DNA of 64,000 bases, from contig JAKCOZ010000005.1 of assembly GCA_022605955.1 (NCBI GenBank), positions 3,313,501 through 3,377,500 on the forward strand, given 5' to 3'. Under the pieces are notes generated by a model, which did not search any database, was not told where the DNA came from, and saw only the letters and a program-made list of their open reading frames with translations. Below are positions 51,001 through 63,570 of this stretch, piece after piece (within the stretch, counting starts at the first letter, position 1; every line of letters begins with the position of its first letter). The position numbers and the translations under genes are program-made. The DNA comes from Rallus limicola. Its lineage: Eukaryota > Chordata > Aves > Gruiformes > Rallidae.

Positions 51001-53407
51001 GTTACCCACTTTGCATAAACTGGAAACTAGTGGAAATTCATGATTCTTTTGGTTATTTAGTTTTGTTACCTGTATCTTGAAAAGACTTTAAAAGTCAGAA
51101 AATACAGATAAAACTACTTTATTCAATCTTGTCCGCTTTCAAAGTATCTATTCCTGTTCAGTTTCCGTGCACCTTTCCCAAATTGTCTTCATTTTTTCAA
51201 GCATATTAAAAATTGTTTTTTTAATAAACAATTTTCACTGGTTCTGGTGACAGCTCTTAGCATTTTCTTAAATATCACCTTTTCTAAGTAATCTCAAAGA
51301 AATATTAAATATAAATACTCTAGGTGGGAATGGTTTTATTCTAAGAAACAAGGTAAAAGATCTAGCCTCCTATGAAATACCATACTGTAGGTTATTCTTT
51401 TAAATCTCCTGTTAGAAACATCTAATTTCTGCTCCTGCTGCCTGTATTTTCCTTTAACGTAATGATTTGATTTTTACTGTAGCGAGCAGTTATGCTGGTA
51501 CCAAGGGAATGGTGCCAGAAAGGCAGAACTGGGTGGCCCAGGGGTATGAATGTGTGGCCACTTGTGTTGAGCCTCAGCATCCAACCTCTACCTCTGTTCC
51601 ACTCCTTCCGTGTGCCGTGGGAAGTGCTGCTGCCACGCTGGTTCGACCAGGCCAGCTCTCAGCACTTTCTAGGGTAGCCAGCATGCGTGGTGCCAGGGGA
51701 GCTTCTCAGGTCTAGCCAAATCCTCTGTGTTTTGTGCCACATTCTTTGCCCTTGTTGAGCAGGCTCAGTGGCCAGAGGTGGTGAAGGAGGCAAAGCTGTC
51801 CTCTGATGAGGTCAAGCCGTCTTCACAGCATCTCAGGCACCAAGGCCACCAGAACTTTCAGTGTACATCTAAGGTGTTTTCTCTTTTCTTACTGTACACC
51901 TAATATACACCTTGTAGTTCTGTCAATGCCAGTTAGCTAATTGCAAATTAACTTGTTTTACTTGAGATGGTAGCCTCTTGATGTTTGGATGGTAGGACAG
52001 CAATAGGAATTTCAAGTGGAAGTTATTCTTTCTGATTTGATGGGGGTTTTCTCCTACAGATTGCAGAAAAGGAAATGTAAAATGCATACTCAGTTGGATA
52101 TTCTTAGCTTTTATTTTTGAGTTTCGTTCTTGCATGTAATAGTTTCAACAGACAAACTATAATCCTCCTGCTGAAAACTGTAACTGTGCAGAGAATTACA
52201 GCACTTAGTTGATCTTAAAGAATATCCAAAATTAGAGATCAGTATCAATAAAATTATAACCAAAGAATGTAGACCTTTATTTTCACTGTTGTAAATTGGG
52301 AAAATTAGGATCCTGAAAAAAAATTTAATTACCTAATCTGTGGAGAAATGTTTAAAATAAAATATGTGAGGAAAGCCCCAGAAGGTTTCTGATAAGACAC
52401 AAATCAGAAATAGTCATGCTTATAAGCCAGTAACAGCCAGTAGCTACGTAGGAATGAAGGCAAAAATCACTTATGAAAGCCCATGTCTGGTTTTTCAAGA
52501 TGCCTCATGTTGTTTTCTTCCTTTTAGTATGCTATTTCCAAAATCATCTAAGCCTTTGGAGTTACAAGGCATACTTTGGTTAATATCCAGATTTTTCAAA
52601 ATATTGTAGGTTTATGAACATTCATTATCTGTGGCCAGTGACACCTGCTGTAAGATCATCTAGATGAGAATCTTGCCACTTTAAACTGAAAGAGCCTGAG
52701 AACAGCTTGGCAAAGTGATTCCTGATTTATGTATGCATGTCAGCATTTCACAAGTACTAAAATATAGCATGTGCTTATTTGCATGATGATGCCCGAGCTG
52801 AAAGATATCAATTTAACTACTGCTTGTTTATTGGCTCTTGGCTCATGCTTGTAGATAAATTTTATAAATGTGAGATAATTTTATCAGTCTGGTGCTTTTT
52901 TTCTTTTTATTCACAGAAACGCATATATGGACATTAATATGCTTGTTTTCTTCAGTATAGTATTTTATTGTGTGTATGAACATTGCCTGAAATACCATAC
53001 ATCAGAATTTTGCAGTTGTCCTTGGCAAATGGAGAGCAACACAGCTCAGCTCATCTTTGTGCCTAAATTCGTGCCCGTAAGCAGCAGCCCTGCTGTTCGC
53101 AGTCAGGACCACAAAGCCACAAGGGCTAGCTTTGTAGGTACCTTGCCACAGATGGCTCAGAAACGTGGGATGAGGTCTTATTGCTTGTTTGCTTGCTGCA
53201 GAACCTCTGAACAGTCCTGATAACGAGGTGCTTTTGTGAAAGCCAGCAGAGCCCTCTACAGTGGTTGGGTAGCATGGAGGTCAAGCACGTCATGCAGAGG
53301 AGTTTCTGTTTGCTGCTTTTCCAGAACAAGCCTTGAGATTGGAAGTACTGTGTTGATTTCATTCAGGCACCAAAAATGCTTTCATCTATTTGGCATTCAG
53401 CCATGTA
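48080..53407. other. Intron-like DNA
   Basis: No recognised gene or repeat family. An A-run lies at 49558-49572. A good isolated donor (gttag|gtaagtt) lies near 49759, and a good isolated acceptor (tttctttttattcacag) at 52917; neither has a convincing partner. The AT-rich block near 49111-49205 looks like conserved non-coding sequence. Confidence 0.35.
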
Positions 53408-53486
53408 TTTTTTTCTTTTTTTTCTTTTTTTTTTCTTTTTTTTTCTTTTTTTTTTTTTTCTTTTTTTTCCTTTTTTTTTTCTTTCT
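53408..53486 (+). repeat. 79-nt polypyrimidine tract, (T)nC
   Basis: Runs of about 6 to 15 T are separated by single or double C without any purine. It yields spurious poly-Phe (plus) and poly-Lys (minus) frames. Length is probably polymorphic and prone to assembly error. Confidence 0.95.
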
Positions 53487-53489
53487 GCT

Positions 53490-55100
53490 GTGCCACCTGA
53501 TGGTGCTGCAGCAGGCAAAGGGCTGAGCTGAAAGGATGTGCAATTAAAATAAGCCACAGAAGTATTTATTCATTGGACTTAAATCAAACCAGAGATTTAA
53601 AAAGAAACATCACCCAAGAGCTGGAATGTTGTAAGAGCTGGTAAGCCTTTCCATCTGAGGGAAAGGGCAGTATCGTAGTCACCAAAATAGCATGAATTTC
53701 AAAATCCAGAGTTCAGTTGAATGAATCACATGTTTAAATGCTTTTTAAAAATGTATGATAGAACAAAATCTTCTGGGTGTTCCTTATTTAGAGCTAATTA
53801 GGCTACCTTGACCTGCAAGGAAATTAGACTAAGTGTTGCTGGGAACAATGAAAGTATTTTTACTTCAGCTTTTGTCTGGAGGGACAGTTTTTGCATGGCA
53901 CCCTTCTGTAACATTGATCTAGTCGCATATCTTATTTTTATCATGCATGTATCATTTTGATTTACTAATTAGATTACTGTAGCTCTAGGAGGTAATCAGG
54001 CCACTTGATTATTCACTTTTTATAGCTGTGGTAGAGTTTGGGAGGAGGAAATAAAACCCGCAAGCAATCCTTAAATCTTCTGTGCAAGACAGTTTTTTCT
54101 TTTGCTCCCATTCCTCTTTGCAGTTGCCAGTGACAAATGGGGAGCACAGAAATTAATGAAACAGGGTTTTTTTGAAAGCGAGTTAGTCTCTAAACCACCC
54201 ATCTGGATTGCTTAGTGTGGCAAAAATAGAAAATCCTGAGCTTGAACTAAACAGGTTTTAAAACAGGAATCTTTATACAGGCCAATGAAAAACATTAGAG
54301 TGCATGCAAAGGAGAAATGTTTGCTGACATGTTTGTAAAATAAAGATTCAAACAATAATACCCTAAAAACAATGTTGAAGACTTGGTAAACATGCATTTG
54401 TAGTGATTTGTTCTCATACTTAGTTGACCCATTTTTAAAATACTAAATCAATATCTCTTTTGTTTGGCTCAGGGGAACAAGTGAAAGCATTTGAGCTTTT
54501 GGTTCGGGTGGGGTTTGGATTTTTTCTGTTTTCTTTGGTGGTGCCTGGGAATGGAGTGTTGGCTTTGTTAAGTCGGCGAGAGTTTGACTCGTGGTCAATG
54601 CCATGCTTTGAGGTCCCTCAGTAAGGTCAAAATACTTTCCTTCACCTGAGTGACTAGCAGGAAATGGTCACAAGGTGGCTGTGCAGGGACTGTCCAGGGA
54701 TGCCCACATACTGCAGAAGGCTGGTGTGGTACTGCTCAGGTACGCTGTATGGATCACATATGCTGTGCAGCTTTTCTAGCCTCCAGTGATTTCCCTCTTA
54801 GATGCTTCTGAACCCAAGGCAGCAGCTTTGTAACACACAGTGGACTTTCCTGCCATTTCTCTAACTGGCTTTTGAATGCTTGTGAACTTTTACCAGTGCC
54901 AGTATGCCAAGGCAAGAAATGCCACCAGTTAGCTGCTTCTAATGCCAGGGAGAAAAAAAACCATGTCCTTCTCCATTCATCTTCTCCACAGAATCACAGT
55001 TAGGAACACAGTTTACTATTCCAGCCTTAGCTCTCCTTTTTCCATGCTATAGATGCCAGGGTATAAGAATTTTTTCCACTCAGAATTGCTCTCTACTTTT
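53490..55100. other. Intron-like DNA
   Basis: No gene recognised. The block 53911-54030 is rich in TAAT and ATTAG words with an early CpG and is a candidate conserved non-coding element. Confidence 0.35.
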
Positions 55101-55590
55101 CATAGAATGGTTTGGGGGTGAAGGGACCTTTGAAGTGATCTGCAGTGAGCAGGGATATGTTCAACTCCATCATGGTGCTCAGAGACCTGTTCAGCCTGAC
55201 CTTGAATGTTTCCAGGGATGGGGCATCTACTGCCTCTCTGGGCAACCTGTTTCAGTGTTTCACCACCTTGATCGTAAAACATTTCTTCCTTACACCTAGT
55301 CTGAATCTGCGACCTTTTCAGTTCAAAACTCTCACCCCTTGTCCTATCACTACAGGTCTTACTAAAAAGTCTGTCCATCTATCTCATAAGCCCCCTTTAA
55401 GCCTGGAAAGGCTGCAATAAGGTCTTCTTGGAGCTCTCTCTTCTCCAGGCTGAACAAGCTCAACTGTCTCAGCCTGTCCTCATTAGGTACTCCAGTCCCT
55501 TCGATCATTTCTGTGGCACTCCTCTGGACTCGGTCCGACAGGTCCATGCCTGTCTTGTACTGAGGACTCCAGAGCTGGACACAGTACTGT
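55101..55590 (-). mobile_element. 5'-truncated CR1 LINE, with end of ORF2
   Basis: Read on the minus strand this is the 3' half-kilobase of a CR1 element. It includes the C-terminal end of ORF2 (recognisable FSLEKRELQEDLIAAF followed by a CSDRTRG-type motif in another frame) and then the 3' region ending at cattctatg. Several frame changes and stops show that it is old and inactive. Similarity to CR1 that I can follow stops near 55590, which is either the 5' truncation point or a later breakpoint. Confidence 0.92.
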
Positions 55591-55990
55591 GATGGGGATG
55601 CATGTGGCCATATATGGCGTTCTGGCAGCTGGGTCCCTGTGGCCTGAAATATGGCCTCATGTGGCAGAAGGAGGAGGGTCGGGGGGGGCTTTGGGCCCCT
55701 TTCCTGGGGATCTTTCCCCTGAGCCCTTCTGCTGCCCCTTAGGGCATGGAGACTGTCCTCCATCTGCCTTCATGTGCCTGGGCTCCAGCCCCTTCTTTGT
55801 CCTGTGCTTGGGCTCCCCTGGACACAATGGCAGCAACCGCATTGCAGGAGGGTCGGGGTCCTCAGTGATCCCCCTGACATGGCTCCCTGCAAGTGTCACA
55901 GCCTGACAGTGGCTGTGAGGGGGCAAACATCCAGACACCCTGCCGGTGGGAAAGGGAGACACAGCTGTCTGTGCAGGGTCTCCCAGCACT
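55591..55990. other. GC-rich segment of unknown origin next to CR1
   Basis: Clearly more GC-rich than both flanks, with long homopurine-leaning stretches on the minus strand, two copies of aggagggtcgggg (about 55673 and 55847) and CCAGCCCC/GGGCTCC words. A minus-strand frame open through most of it encodes a Lys/Gly/Pro-rich peptide, expected from the composition. Just to its right, near 56070, aagactgggcacactatttg faintly resembles the CR1 text found near 55573. The segment may therefore be an insertion into, or duplication within, an older CR1. Confidence 0.35.
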
Positions 55991-56739
55991 CCATGGAAAG
56001 AATTGCTGATGCATTTGGTTTCCCTTTCAAAATCTTTTATAGTTTTCTCTGTACTTTTGGAAATGGGGGGAACCAAGACTGGGCACACTATTTGACATAT
56101 GGGTGCAATATATATTGAATTGTTGCAGGAAAGGTGTTTGTATTTTGGTTTCTTTTTACTTTCAAGCCATCCATTGGCTCCCCGTTCCACAAAGTTTCTT
56201 TGAAACTTCACTAATTTATCAAAGTCTGATTGTTAGTGTAAGTAATGGAGTATTTCTTAAAAATTGATTTCCACTGGGGCCCAAATACATGAGCTCAACA
56301 GGCTATTCTGACACTGAACAGACTGCTACATCTTCTTTTGTGTTCACATGAGATTTTTATTCTATGCCAAACTGATAAAAATGTGTGGCTATGAAGTTAT
56401 TTGTTTGTAAAAATGTTACTTAGTCAATAAAATCTATGTTCCCGTGCTTGATTTACATGAAGTGACTCTTTTTAAGCAAAACCAATTATATATTTTTCTA
56501 ATGCAAGTGGCAGAAACTCTTAATGAGTATTTCATGGGAATTAACAGACCAGTAATTCCTGGGCCTGAAATAAGCAGTAATATTTCCATGGGGTTTAGGG
56601 GTGGACTCTGTATGAGCCTCTGAGTAATTTCAAAACACAGAATAGGTTTCAGAACATTGTGGCTATCTTCAAATGCAATATTCGATCAGATCGGTTAATA
56701 GTTTGACTAAACACTTGGGTTTATCTTTCTTCTCCATAG

Positions 56740-56779
56740 GCCGATAGTGAGCATAGCGGTAAAACCAAGCAAAGGCGGG
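56740..56779 (+). other. Candidate 40-nt micro-exon
   Basis: A near-ideal acceptor (tttatctttcttctccatag) and a near-ideal donor (ggcggg|gtgagt) bracket 40 nt. These carry three CpGs in an otherwise CpG-poor region, which suggests constraint. One frame reads ADSEHSGKTKQRR, a charged linker-like peptide typical of neuronal micro-exons. A second frame (PIVSIAVKPSKGG) is also open. At 40 nt it would shift the frame if skipped. I cannot assign it to a gene. The frame following directly from the exon at 47969-48079 would hit a stop, so other exons would have to intervene. Confidence 0.35.
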
Positions 56780-59700
56780 GTGAGTATTGGAGAACTATTT
56801 GTCTAAGCACAGTCAACAGCTTGTCTCTCTGTTACCTTCCTCTCTGTAAGCTTGGTACCCAGGAGCCCCATAGCTCAGCTCTGTCAGACTGAGTCAAATT
56901 AACCGCAAATGACGGGGTGATATTTATTTAGGGCAATTCTTGGCATACTGTTGATTCACACGTTGTACTAAAAGACTTGCTCTTCAGTGGAAACCAGACT
57001 CATTAGAACACTACAGGAAGATTTTGTATTCCTTCTTGAAAGACATTGAGCATTTTGAATAAAAGAGTAATTATAGTTGTTATAGTCAGCAGAACAATGT
57101 GAAGTAGTTTTACGTAGAATGATATGCAAGCACTTGTCAGCTTGCAGTTCACAGGAACCTTTTAAAATGCCAGAGTAGTTACTTTCTAAATGCATAAATA
57201 TTAAGTCACTGGAACACAATTAAAACAATTATATTCAGGGAAAGAGATTCTTGCATTTGGATTTTTACCACACAATTCCTGGCAGAAAAATCTAAGTACT
57301 AAAATAATATTCCATGCAAGTTAGATCTCTTGCTTAAATGAAACTGATATTAAAATAAAACACCACTCCAGTCATGTGTCTAGTCTTTGTATAATATTGT
57401 TTTTTCCATAGTATTTAACAGTAACAGTAACCCATTTAAGAATGTGAGTAAAGGAGAAAATAACATTCTTATTTTACTGCATCAATTACAGCCATTCCCA
57501 GAATGTGTAGGAAAAGCTGTGTTTTGCCTCAGTGATTTGGGGGTTCTCTGTTTGCACTGGGAAGCATGAGGTTATAGAGCTGTTTTGAATGCAAAGTGCT
57601 AAATAGTTACTCGGGTTAAAAAAGACTTAAATATCAAAACCACATACCTGGTGTTCCTGAACCTTATTTTAGCAAGTCAGATAGTTGTATATGACACCAT
57701 CCGTCTGGTTGGAAGTGTGTATAATAGGACTCCAAATTTGTAATCCCTGTTCCCTCTGTGTACATCTAGCAAAAGTTTGATTTCAGTAGACTTCCTGGTG
57801 AGAATTTTGCTTGCGTAACAGGACAGAATTTGGGTTATGTTCTCATTTCTAAGACTGGTGCTCCTGTGGACTTTTGCAATGCTCTGTGCTTGCTGCAATA
57901 AAGGCACCGCACAGCCTGGATAACTGCCTCCCAAAAGCAGAGGTGCTCCTTGATGTTTGAGCTCCAGCTTATGAGGTTTTTGCTACCTTTCTCCTCTCTA
58001 GCTTCTGCAGGCTGCCTATGAACATTCATTAGGCTGCTGTACTAATAAAATAGACCAGTTACTAAGACATCAGTATGACACTTAATTTGGAAACAATAAA
58101 TGGATTTTTTTCATTGGTGATTTTGGGGGAATGGTAAATTGCATGATGAAGACCTCAGGGCTGATTTTGTAATCAGTTGGACTCACTCCCTCATGCAATT
58201 GGGTATGAAAGAAAAGCAGCTGTCCTCCTTTTCCTGTGAAACGTGCTTGATGTCTTTGATTCTTAGAAGGATTTTGCCAAAACCCACTGCCTTGGGATGT
58301 ACTTTTGCTGGAACCACCCTGATCTCAGCTACATGACATCATACATAGTCTTCACTCCACTGAAAAAGGAAAATACAAAGTTCAGACATCCAGATGCCTT
58401 TGTGCAGACTGTTAAGGCATTGCTGTCAGCAAAGGTTAAACCAGCTCCATGCCCACAAGGAAAACATCTTGCAACTGAATTTCCTTCAGTGGCTAACACT
58501 ATTGGTTTTATCTTGAATGGTAGTGCAAACTTATCAGTACAGATTTCAGTGTGCTTTCTGGGGCACAGTATATTCTGTGGCTTAATAGGATTGCCTGCAG
58601 GTGTTAAGTTATTTCTTAAATCGCATAAATGCCAATAAATGCTGACTGTAGGAATAAGGAGGTTCTTTGTGAAAACATGTGGGAAAACAGAAGGTTGTCT
58701 TCATACTAGAAAGCCTGCAGCAAACTACTTGATACTTAGGAGTCTGAAGCAAGGCGGTATGTTTACACTTCACACTTGATAATTTTAATAAAATTGGAAT
58801 TTAAATTTAATAAAACTGGAACCCAGCTTTAATGATTAAAAGTTAAACCAAAGCTTAGTTTTAGTTCGTGCCTTTCTGGTTTCTGCAGAAATGGTGGGAC
58901 TGATGGGAAAGGATTGGCAAGCTCATATGACTAAAAGAAATGGAAAAATTGGTCATGCAAGCAAGAAAACAATAAAGAATGAAGTGAGGTCAGCTTCTTG
59001 CAAGGTCGGAAAGGTTCTCTTTGGGGGATTTGTTTGACAGTGGAGTAAAGAACAAAGACTTGTAAGGAATACTGAAAATTAAGTGTGGATGGTATATACA
59101 ACAGACTGATTTCTTACATCAAAACTGAAACATGTGGTGGTTTTACTTTGGGTGAGGGATTTTTGTGTAGTTCTTTGGTTCACCAGGACAGTATTTTCCA
59201 TACAGCAAAATTTGATCGTGTTACACAAAACAGCAGATGTGGCACTGGGGGTAACCAACATACAAAAGCAAGGAAGATCTATATTTTCAAATTGTATTTT
59301 ATATCATAAGAGACAGCTATACCTGGGCAAGAGACCAGCAAGTGTTTCTGGATCTGAAAAGTATGTGAGATTCCATCATATTTTTTTAATTTGAGAATTA
59401 AATGGATGGTCCCACAGGCCCACATTTTGGGACAAGAAATGTATCCTCCCATCTAACTATTCATTCGTTGGTAGATGTATGCAGTGACATACCCCTGATC
59501 ATAGTAATTGCTTTGAAGAGTATATTGTATTTAATGCAATGCTTTCTTTGTCTCAGGGGCCAGAATATAATAAAATTCAGTATTATAAAAGAATATGCCT
59601 TAGTATTGACCACACAGGCAACATCTCGAGGTCTAGCTTCAGCAGAGGCTTTCAATAGCCTCTAGATAAACATCAGTCAGGGCAGGAATGAACCCAGAGC

Positions 59701-62700
59701 AGAACGTAAGTAAATGGGGAGTGTCTGAAATATCCAGTGTGCAGCTGGGAAAGCTGTATCGATGCTGATGCCTGTGGCACTGTCATCACTCTCCTCCCTC
59801 TCTCTCCCTCTCTCTCTCTTTCATGCTTTTTGTTACCATGTCTCCTATTTGGCATATGGAATTTTTACAAAAGAATTAAGGTGCAGTAATGCTACATTTG
59901 AAGTACTCCTTTAAATAAAATGTTGCACTTGATTTTCTTTGTTTTATTATTACACCAGATAATTCTTTCGTCTCCAGTCTGTGGAAAGTTGTACTGCCCC
60001 TACAAACCTCTCTGAAAGTAGTGTTAGCTTTTTTTGACTGTGACAAGTCAATTGATAAGGCCATGAATAAATAGGAAATAGTCTGGTTTTGAACATGACC
60101 TTCCAGACTGTATCTTGGCCACAAATATATTTTCCAATTGATCCAAAGTGATAATACTGTAATTTGGCCAGAATGCAGCTGGCAAATAGACTCCCTGTCC
60201 TAGCTGTGGAAGGGAGGTACAGCATCGTGGGGGGCTCTCAAGTCACTGAACTGCAGGAAAAGCTTACAAGGGAGGTACATGTTCTTCCCCCTGAGCTTAA
60301 GGGTGTTCCTTGCTCTCTGTAATGGATGTATTGTTCTTCCTGCATATTTACAGCTTGTCTTAATGTGCTACATTAAAGGCTGGGTTACACTGGGCACTGC
60401 ATTAATAGTGGCAGAGACCAACCTGGTTCTGGATAAACTAAATTGACAAAGTAAGGCTTAAAAGCTTCCTCAAGGTCAGTGTCAGCCAGTGGCTGAGCCA
60501 GGAGAAGAACCTGTCCTGATGCACAGTACGGTGGCTTTCCACTAGGCCATGACATCTCTGTTGTGCAGATAATGCAGTAGGAGAATGGAAGGAGAAAAAA
60601 AGAGAAAAGATGTCATCTGGACTGTAAGCCACCTCCTTTTCAGCTTCAAATGAACAGCAAAATCCTTCAACAATGCAGTCAAGACAGTTACCCATGATGT
60701 AGGTGTTTGTGTTGTGGCTGGTATTTTTAAGATACACCATAGAAAAGAACATGCAGCTTCATCTTTAAGCTTATGTTAATTTTTATTGTCAAGTCCATTT
60801 TTTGATCTGTTTCAATTGAGTGTGTACCTGCTGATCTTGTTTGTCATACTTTCTCAAAGATGTAAGATCTACCAGAATACCCGCTGTTGTTGTACTACTT
60901 TTACTGCAGTTTTGCAATGGGATCACAGCAGCATATTTCTGGGTGATACTCTAGAACCTGAGTAAGAACATCATTTTTCTTCCACATCTTTAAAGAAAAC
61001 AAAATTAAATAAAGGAGACTTCATAGCAATGTTGACATTAGCGAGCACTTTCTAGGGCTCTATTCCCATCAACCTGGCCCTCATCAGTTTGAGCAGAAAT
61101 AGGACTTATGCCTTGCTTTTCACGGAGAGGATTTGTTTGGGATTAAGCAAGCAAGACAAAGATGTCTAAAAATGACACTGTGGCAGCTGGGTCACCTGAG
61201 GATGTCTCTCCCTTTGGTCTTGTGTATGCCACAGAGACATGCAAAGCCACGTTGTAGGTGTCCCTTAGAGTTGAGAGGTTCAAAAACCTGTGTCCTGAAA
61301 TAATCTGTGACTCACCTGCATCTGCCATGCTTGCCCTCATGACCACAGGTTTTTATTATTTTAGTGCCCTTCCAACACCGTTACCAGCAATTCTTCAAAG
61401 CTTCTTATTTGCTCAAAATGCAGCTGTCTGCTTCCTTGCTGAAGTCAGCAACTGTGCCTGTTTTGTTATGGTGCTGCCAGATTGCCTTTACATTGTCCCT
61501 TATGATTTTTGCAGACCTTAAAGGATATGCTACTTGGCTTTGTTTTTATCTCAGCGTTGTACTTTGGAACTTGCATTCCAGCAACATCAGAAAAGTAAAG
61601 ATCCTAAAGCTGTATATCAGCATGGAAAAACAGTGTTTTTTCTTCAGTTGTTTCCAGGAAATTAATTTCCTTTCAACAATAATCTTGGTGTATTCTCTCT
61701 GCTCTCTGCCTTACACTCTTCCATCTTCTGACACTGAGGATTGCTGCATGATGTCCTGCTGAATGCAATCACAGTTTAAATGTAAAACCTGTGTTTTTTT
61801 CACACCCTAAGCATTTGACAGAGAGGAGTTTAAAAATGCAGTCACTACATTTCATAATGGCAGTGTAAGCTGGAATGGTCCTTTGGGACACGAGTAAGGG
61901 GTAACCGGTATTATTGGCTTAGAGGATGGAGCCATAAGAGACAGCTGTGACTCGGGTTTCCAAGAGGTGAAATCCAATGTTATCATGGATGATGGCATTA
62001 GCTGGGGATCTTGGTGAATTCTGGGAACTTTTTTTGTGTGAAAGACTTGTGGTAATTTCAAAACCCATAGCTCTTTGGAAGAAACAAAGTACTTCTGCAG
62101 TGTTTGGGCTGATTGAGTGGGTAACAGTGTATGACGCCTGGTTTAAAGAGGAACCTGAAATTTCTGTCTTTAGATAGGGCAGGAAAGAATTCTGATTTAA
62201 TGAATACTATCCTTGACTGTTCAGTAGAGGAACAGATGACAGCCACAGTCATTGTAACCTCTTAAGTTTTCACACCATGTAAAATGAATACCAGAAGTGC
62301 CCACTGCCCTTTGTGCTTCCTTTGTTTCCTGCATTCGGGGCAGCTCCTGCAGGCTTTTACTGAAGCTTGGAAGTGCCTCGGGCTCCTTAGTACCCAGACT
62401 GTGTTAGCATGAAAAAAGCATATGAATGCAGTAAAGCATTTGAATAGGCTTGAATTCCAGGTTTAAAACAGGAATACTGATTGCCAAATTTGGCAGCCTT
62501 TGGGAACCTGGAGGTAAAGCCCTGAACTGACCTGCCTTTGGGAGGTTTGCATCATCCTGTGGGTTTGACTAAACCCATTGGTCTAACAGGTGCTGGGTGC
62601 CCATGTACTCCAGAGCAGACGCCTAGTTAAATCCTAATTAAAATTCTGGCCTTAATCTGAGTGAAGATGGGCCAGGACAATTTTATTACTTCCTTTCTGC

Positions 62701-63420
62701 CCTTTCTTTGTGTCCGTGCTACCTTTCTGTTTCATTTACTCTCATGCGGTCTGTTTGGAAACAGAGTAGGTGGGTGGCAATCTTGGGAGCCCAGACTTGC
62801 CTTTTGTTTGTAAATGTTTCCTAGTGAGGAGAATTGTTTATTGCTTCATAGTTCTACTTCATGACTCCCTCCAACCAGTTTTCTCTTTAGGAACAAGCTG
62901 CTTGATGCACAACTAAAAGATACTTGCTTTGGTGATGAAATCCTCCTCATTGAGAGGACCGAAGTAGATTGAGAGGCTGTCTATACTTTGAACATGTTAC
63001 CCATTTCTTAGAGCCATTAGTACAACCTCCTGAGAGGTGACATCTTTATAAAAGTAGCTCTCCATCTTTTTGCCACAAGCACAGACCTTCTGAAAATAGA
63101 ATCCTCAGAGAAGAAAAGTGAGACAGTGATTGCAACTGCTCAGAGCCACCTCACGCCGTACATGAAAAATATAGAACCGAAACGTATGCTCAGCTGCTGG
63201 TACCAGCTGTTACATTCATTATAGTAATTGCTACCATTAGTGTGCTATTAATATTTCTCTTACAAACTGGTAAGAGAAATCAAATGAAAATGCAGAGTCT
63301 GCTCCATCTGCAACCATTTGGGTTCTTTGTGGGTCAAGTCACACAAGCAACAATTTCTAGCAATGCTGTTGTCCTCTAAGGAAACTGTTCTTAGGAGAAG
63401 CTTCATATTTTGTGAAATTT
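56780..63420. other. Intron-like DNA
   Basis: No recognised gene or repeat family apart from a TC microsatellite (59788-59822). An open frame at about 61364-61762 is hydrophobic because the DNA is T-rich. A perfect isolated minus-strand donor (gatgcag|gtgagtc, boundary near 61316) has no convincing acceptor. Confidence 0.35.
59788..59822. repeat. (TC)n / pyrimidine microsatellite
   Basis: CT repeats with interspersed CCT. AG-rich on the minus strand. Confidence 0.9.
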
Positions 63421-63570
63421 GGAAAGCCCCATCCCTGGAGGTGTTAAGGCCATGTTACGTGGGGCTTTGGGCAACCTGTTCTAGTGAGGATGTCCCTGCC
63501 CATGACAGGGGGCTTGGAACTAGATGATCCCTTCCAAGCCCAAGCATTCCATCATTCTGTGACTCTATGA
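63421..63570 (+). mobile_element. CR1 LINE fragment, 3' terminus
   Basis: The segment contains the CR1 3' hallmarks in order: atccctggaggtgtt, then a gggcaacctgttctagtg block, then ggaactagatgatcccttcc, and finally the terminal ATTCTGTGACTCTATGA-type octamer repeats. It is plus-strand and 5'-truncated, and diverged enough to be an old copy. Confidence 0.92.

Noticed and set aside
53363..53557. Poly-Lys and poly-Phe frames
   Set aside because: They are direct translations of the pyrimidine tract at 53408-53486.
55657..56211. 184-codon minus-strand frame
   Set aside because: It crosses a GC-rich segment next to CR1. The peptide is low-complexity Lys/Gly/Pro and no family is seen.
61300..61346. 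Perfect minus-strand donor (gatgcag|gtgagtc) after a short ATG frame
   Set aside because: No matching acceptor or promoter was found, and single donors of this strength occur by chance.
61364..61762. 132-codon frame looking like a multi-pass membrane protein
   Set aside because: Hydrophobicity follows from T-rich DNA. There are no splice signals, no conserved motif and no promoter nearby.
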